Both the position numbers and the translations under genes were made by a program. A DNA stretch of 64,000 nt from Variovorax sp. SG517 (GTDB lineage Bacteria; Pseudomonadota; Gammaproteobacteria; Burkholderiales; Burkholderiaceae_C): contig NZ_JABMJG010000013.1 in the NCBI RefSeq assembly GCF_013376045.1, forward strand, positions 62,001-126,000. The letters are read 5' to 3'. Shown in pieces: positions 62,415-64,000 of this stretch (position 1 is its first letter; each line of letters begins with the position of its first letter). A model generated the notes under the pieces. That model had not been told where the DNA came from. It worked only from the letters and a program-made list of their open reading frames with translations, and made no database searches.

Positions 62415-63014
62415 ATGATGATGAAGCGCTGGTTCCTGATCCTTGCGGCGGTCGTTTCCCTGAGCGGATGCGGCTACAACCAGTTCCAGTCCCTCGACGA
62501 GGCCAGCAAGTCGGCCTGGAGCGAGGTCCTCAACCAGTACCAGCGGCGCGCCGACCTCGTGCCGAACATCGTGGCCACCGTCAAGGGCGAGGCGAGCTTC
62601 GAGCAGGACACGCTCACCAAGGTGATCGAGGCCCGCGCCAAGGCCACCTCGATCCAGGTGACGCCCGAGACGCTCAACAACCCCGAAGCGTTCAACAAGT
62701 TCCAGCAGGCGCAGGGCGAGCTTTCTTCAGCTCTGTCGCGGCTGATGGTGGTGTCGGAGCGCTATCCCGAGCTCAAGGCCAACCAGGCCTTCCGCGACCT
62801 GCGCGTGACGCTGGAAGGCACCGAGAACCGCATCACCGTGGCGCGCAACCGCTACATCGAGAGCGTGCAGGAGTACAACGTGCTCGCGCGCAGCTTCCCG
62901 ACCAACCTCACGGCCAAGATCTTCGGCTATGCGCCGAAGCCGAACTTCTCGGTGCAGAACGAAGCGCAGATCTCGACGCCCCCGACGGTCGATTTCAGCA
63001 CTCCGAAAAAGTAA
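62415..63014 (+). CDS. lemA: LemA family lipoprotein
   Basis: The protein has 199 residues. A perfect GGAGGT ribosome site stands seven bases before the ATG at 62415; two further Met codons follow directly. The signal ends in LSGC, so the protein may be lipidated. LemA landmarks are WSEVLNQYQRRADLVPNIVATVKG and the helix LMVVSERYPELKANQAFRDL, then ITVARNRYIESVQEYN and FPTNLTAKIFGY. Its role is unclear. It is followed by a TPM-domain gene, the usual lemA partner. Confidence 0.95.
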   Translation: MMMKRWFLILAAVVSLSGCGYNQFQSLDEASKSAWSEVLNQYQRRADLVPNIVATVKGEASFEQDTLTKVIEARAKATSIQVTPETLNNPEAFNKFQQAQGELSSALSRLMVVSERYPELKANQAFRDLRVTLEGTENRITVARNRYIESVQEYNVLARSFPTNLTAKIFGYAPKPNFSVQNEAQISTPPTVDFSTPKK

Positions 63015-63110
63015 CTCCCCCAGGCTTCGTGCACTTCGTGTCACTTCGCCAACCCCCTCGCCGGGGGCAACACCTGCGGACCGGCGAAGCCGGATCCGCG
63101 GTGTTCCTGG
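63015..63110 (-). repeat. Dispersed 96-bp intergenic repeat, copy 2
   Basis: It begins at the base after the lemA stop and is the reverse-oriented partner of 5260-5355 (about 85 of 96 identical by eye). Its last ten bases contain the GTG start of the TPM gene, so the element supplies the initiation region of that gene. Confidence 0.8.
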
Positions 63111-64000
63111 AACTGTTCGCGCGTGTTTTTTCGGCCGTCGTCGCTGTCTGGATGCTGCTGGCAACGGGCAGCGCGCTCGCGCAAAGCCTACTGCCGATTC
63201 CCGCGCTCACTGCGCGCGTGATCGACCAGACCGGCACGCTCGACGGCGCGCAGCGCAACGGCCTGGAGACCAAGCTCGCGGCTTTCGAGCAGCGCAAGGG
63301 TTCGCAGATCGTGGTGCTGATGGTGCCGACCACCGCGCCCGAGGACATCGCCAGCTACACGCAGCGCGTGGGCGATGCCTGGAAGATCGGCCGCAAGGAC
63401 GTCGGCGACGGCCTGCTGGTGGTGGTGGCCAAGGACGACCGCAAGATGCGCATCGCCACGGCCAAGGCGCTCGAAGGCGCGGTGCCCGATCTCGCGGCCG
63501 CGCGCATCATCGACGAGGAGATGAAGCCGCGCTTTCGCAACGGCGACTTCGCGGGCGGGCTGAACGCTGCGGTGGACCGGCTCATCGGGCTGGTCGACGG
63601 CGAGCCGCTGCCGGAGCCCTCGCGCAACACCGGTGGCGGTAGTGGCGGCAACGGGGGCTTCGACTGGGAGAACCTCGCAATTTTCCTTTTCGTGGGCGTC
63701 TTCGTCGGCGCGCCGATCGCGCGGGCCATCTTCGGCAAGAAGCTGGGCACGATGTTCATCGGCGGCGGCGTGGGCGTGGTGGTGTTCTTCATCACCACCA
63801 GCATCGCCATCGCGGTGATCGCGGCTCTGGTGGCGCTCATCGTGTCGCTGGTCGCCGGCACGGGGCGGCCGGGCGGCGGTGGGGGTGGCGGCTGGAGTTC
63901 CGGCGGCGGGGGCTGGGGCGGTGGTGGCGGCGGCTTCAGCGGCGGAGGTGGAGGCGGTGGTTTCAGCTCCGGCGGCGGCGGCAATTTCGGCGGCGGCGGC
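63101..64000 (+). CDS. TPM-domain (YgcG-like) membrane protein, C-terminus beyond the window
   Basis: There are 300 codons to the window edge. With a GTG start at 63101 the N-terminus is a normal signal (about 27 residues, cut at SALAQ). The TPM domain spans about 35-165: LTARVIDQTGTLDGAQRNGLE, GSQIVVLMVPTTAPEDIASY, DGLLVVVAKDDRKMRIAT and IIDEEMKPRFRNGDFAGGLN. Helices near 192-212 and 216-252 follow, then a Gly/Ser-rich tail of the GGGG type. ATG at 63152 would give too short a signal. It is probably co-transcribed with lemA. Confidence 0.87.
   Translation, partial: MFLELFARVFSAVVAVWMLLATGSALAQSLLPIPALTARVIDQTGTLDGAQRNGLETKLAAFEQRKGSQIVVLMVPTTAPEDIASYTQRVGDAWKIGRKDVGDGLLVVVAKDDRKMRIATAKALEGAVPDLAAARIIDEEMKPRFRNGDFAGGLNAAVDRLIGLVDGEPLPEPSRNTGGGSGGNGGFDWENLAIFLFVGVFVGAPIARAIFGKKLGTMFIGGGVGVVVFFITTSIAIAVIAALVALIVSLVAGTGRPGGGGGGGWSSGGGGWGGGGGGFSGGGGGGGFSSGGGGNFGGGG

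Overview
The window is GC-rich DNA from a Gram-negative bacterium. The base composition, the pilT/pilU pair, the yraN-diaA-dolP/rsmI neighbourhood, the dense LysR regulators and ABC transporters, and the many 4-base stop/start overlaps all fit a betaproteobacterium of the Comamonadaceae, probably Variovorax or a close relative. That assignment is inferred from gene content, not from a marker gene. Both window edges cut genes: a FUSC-type exporter on the left and a TPM-domain protein on the right.

1-14.3 kb is mostly core genome. On the minus strand lie a MarR/FUSC pair, a lipoprotein, a P-loop kinase and glutamate dehydrogenase. Then come a small exported protein, an Lrp regulator, yggS, the twitching ATPases pilT and pilU, a 3-hydroxyisobutyrate-dehydrogenase-like enzyme, dolP-diaA-yraN divergent from rsmI, and a LysR-kptA pair divergent from a HAD-like protein.

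14.3-24.5 kb is accessory. It holds a glutathione transferase and a type VI secretion (T6SS) island read on the minus strand: a frameshifted vgrG, a modular peptidoglycan-amidase effector, and an AT-rich exported protein that is probably the immunity protein. Next are a gene-poor stretch with a replication-origin-like module (inverted repeat, TAG trinucleotides, DnaA boxes), a small membrane protein, and a monooxygenase-like/SDR/hydrolase operon divergent from its likely LysR regulator.

24.6-34.5 kb carries an amine or amino-acid oxidation operon (cupin, aldehyde dehydrogenase, two flavin oxidases, a GNAT protein), a diguanylate cyclase, a TonB-dependent receptor with a Fur-like box, and tRNA-Arg(CCG).

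34.5-44.2 kb carries a TetR-controlled RND efflux pump (fusion protein, pump, outer-membrane channel) with an AcrR-box-like operator, a c-type cytochrome, and three small housekeeping-type genes.

44.2-61.6 kb is the most interesting part. A rutABCDEF pyrimidine-degradation operon and rutR are followed by a 12-gene cluster: two 2-oxoglutarate/Fe(II)-type dioxygenases, a VOC protein, a BMP-type nucleoside ABC importer, an isochorismatase-like hydrolase and a PotFGHI-like ABC importer. rutA and the first gene of the second cluster each have a RutR-like operator and a sigma-54 -24/-12 promoter. I infer a nitrogen-controlled, pyrimidine-sensed catabolic and uptake regulon whose second half has no obvious described counterpart. 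The window closes with an NmrA-like protein, lemA and a TPM-domain gene whose start lies in a 96-bp repeat also found at 5260-5355.
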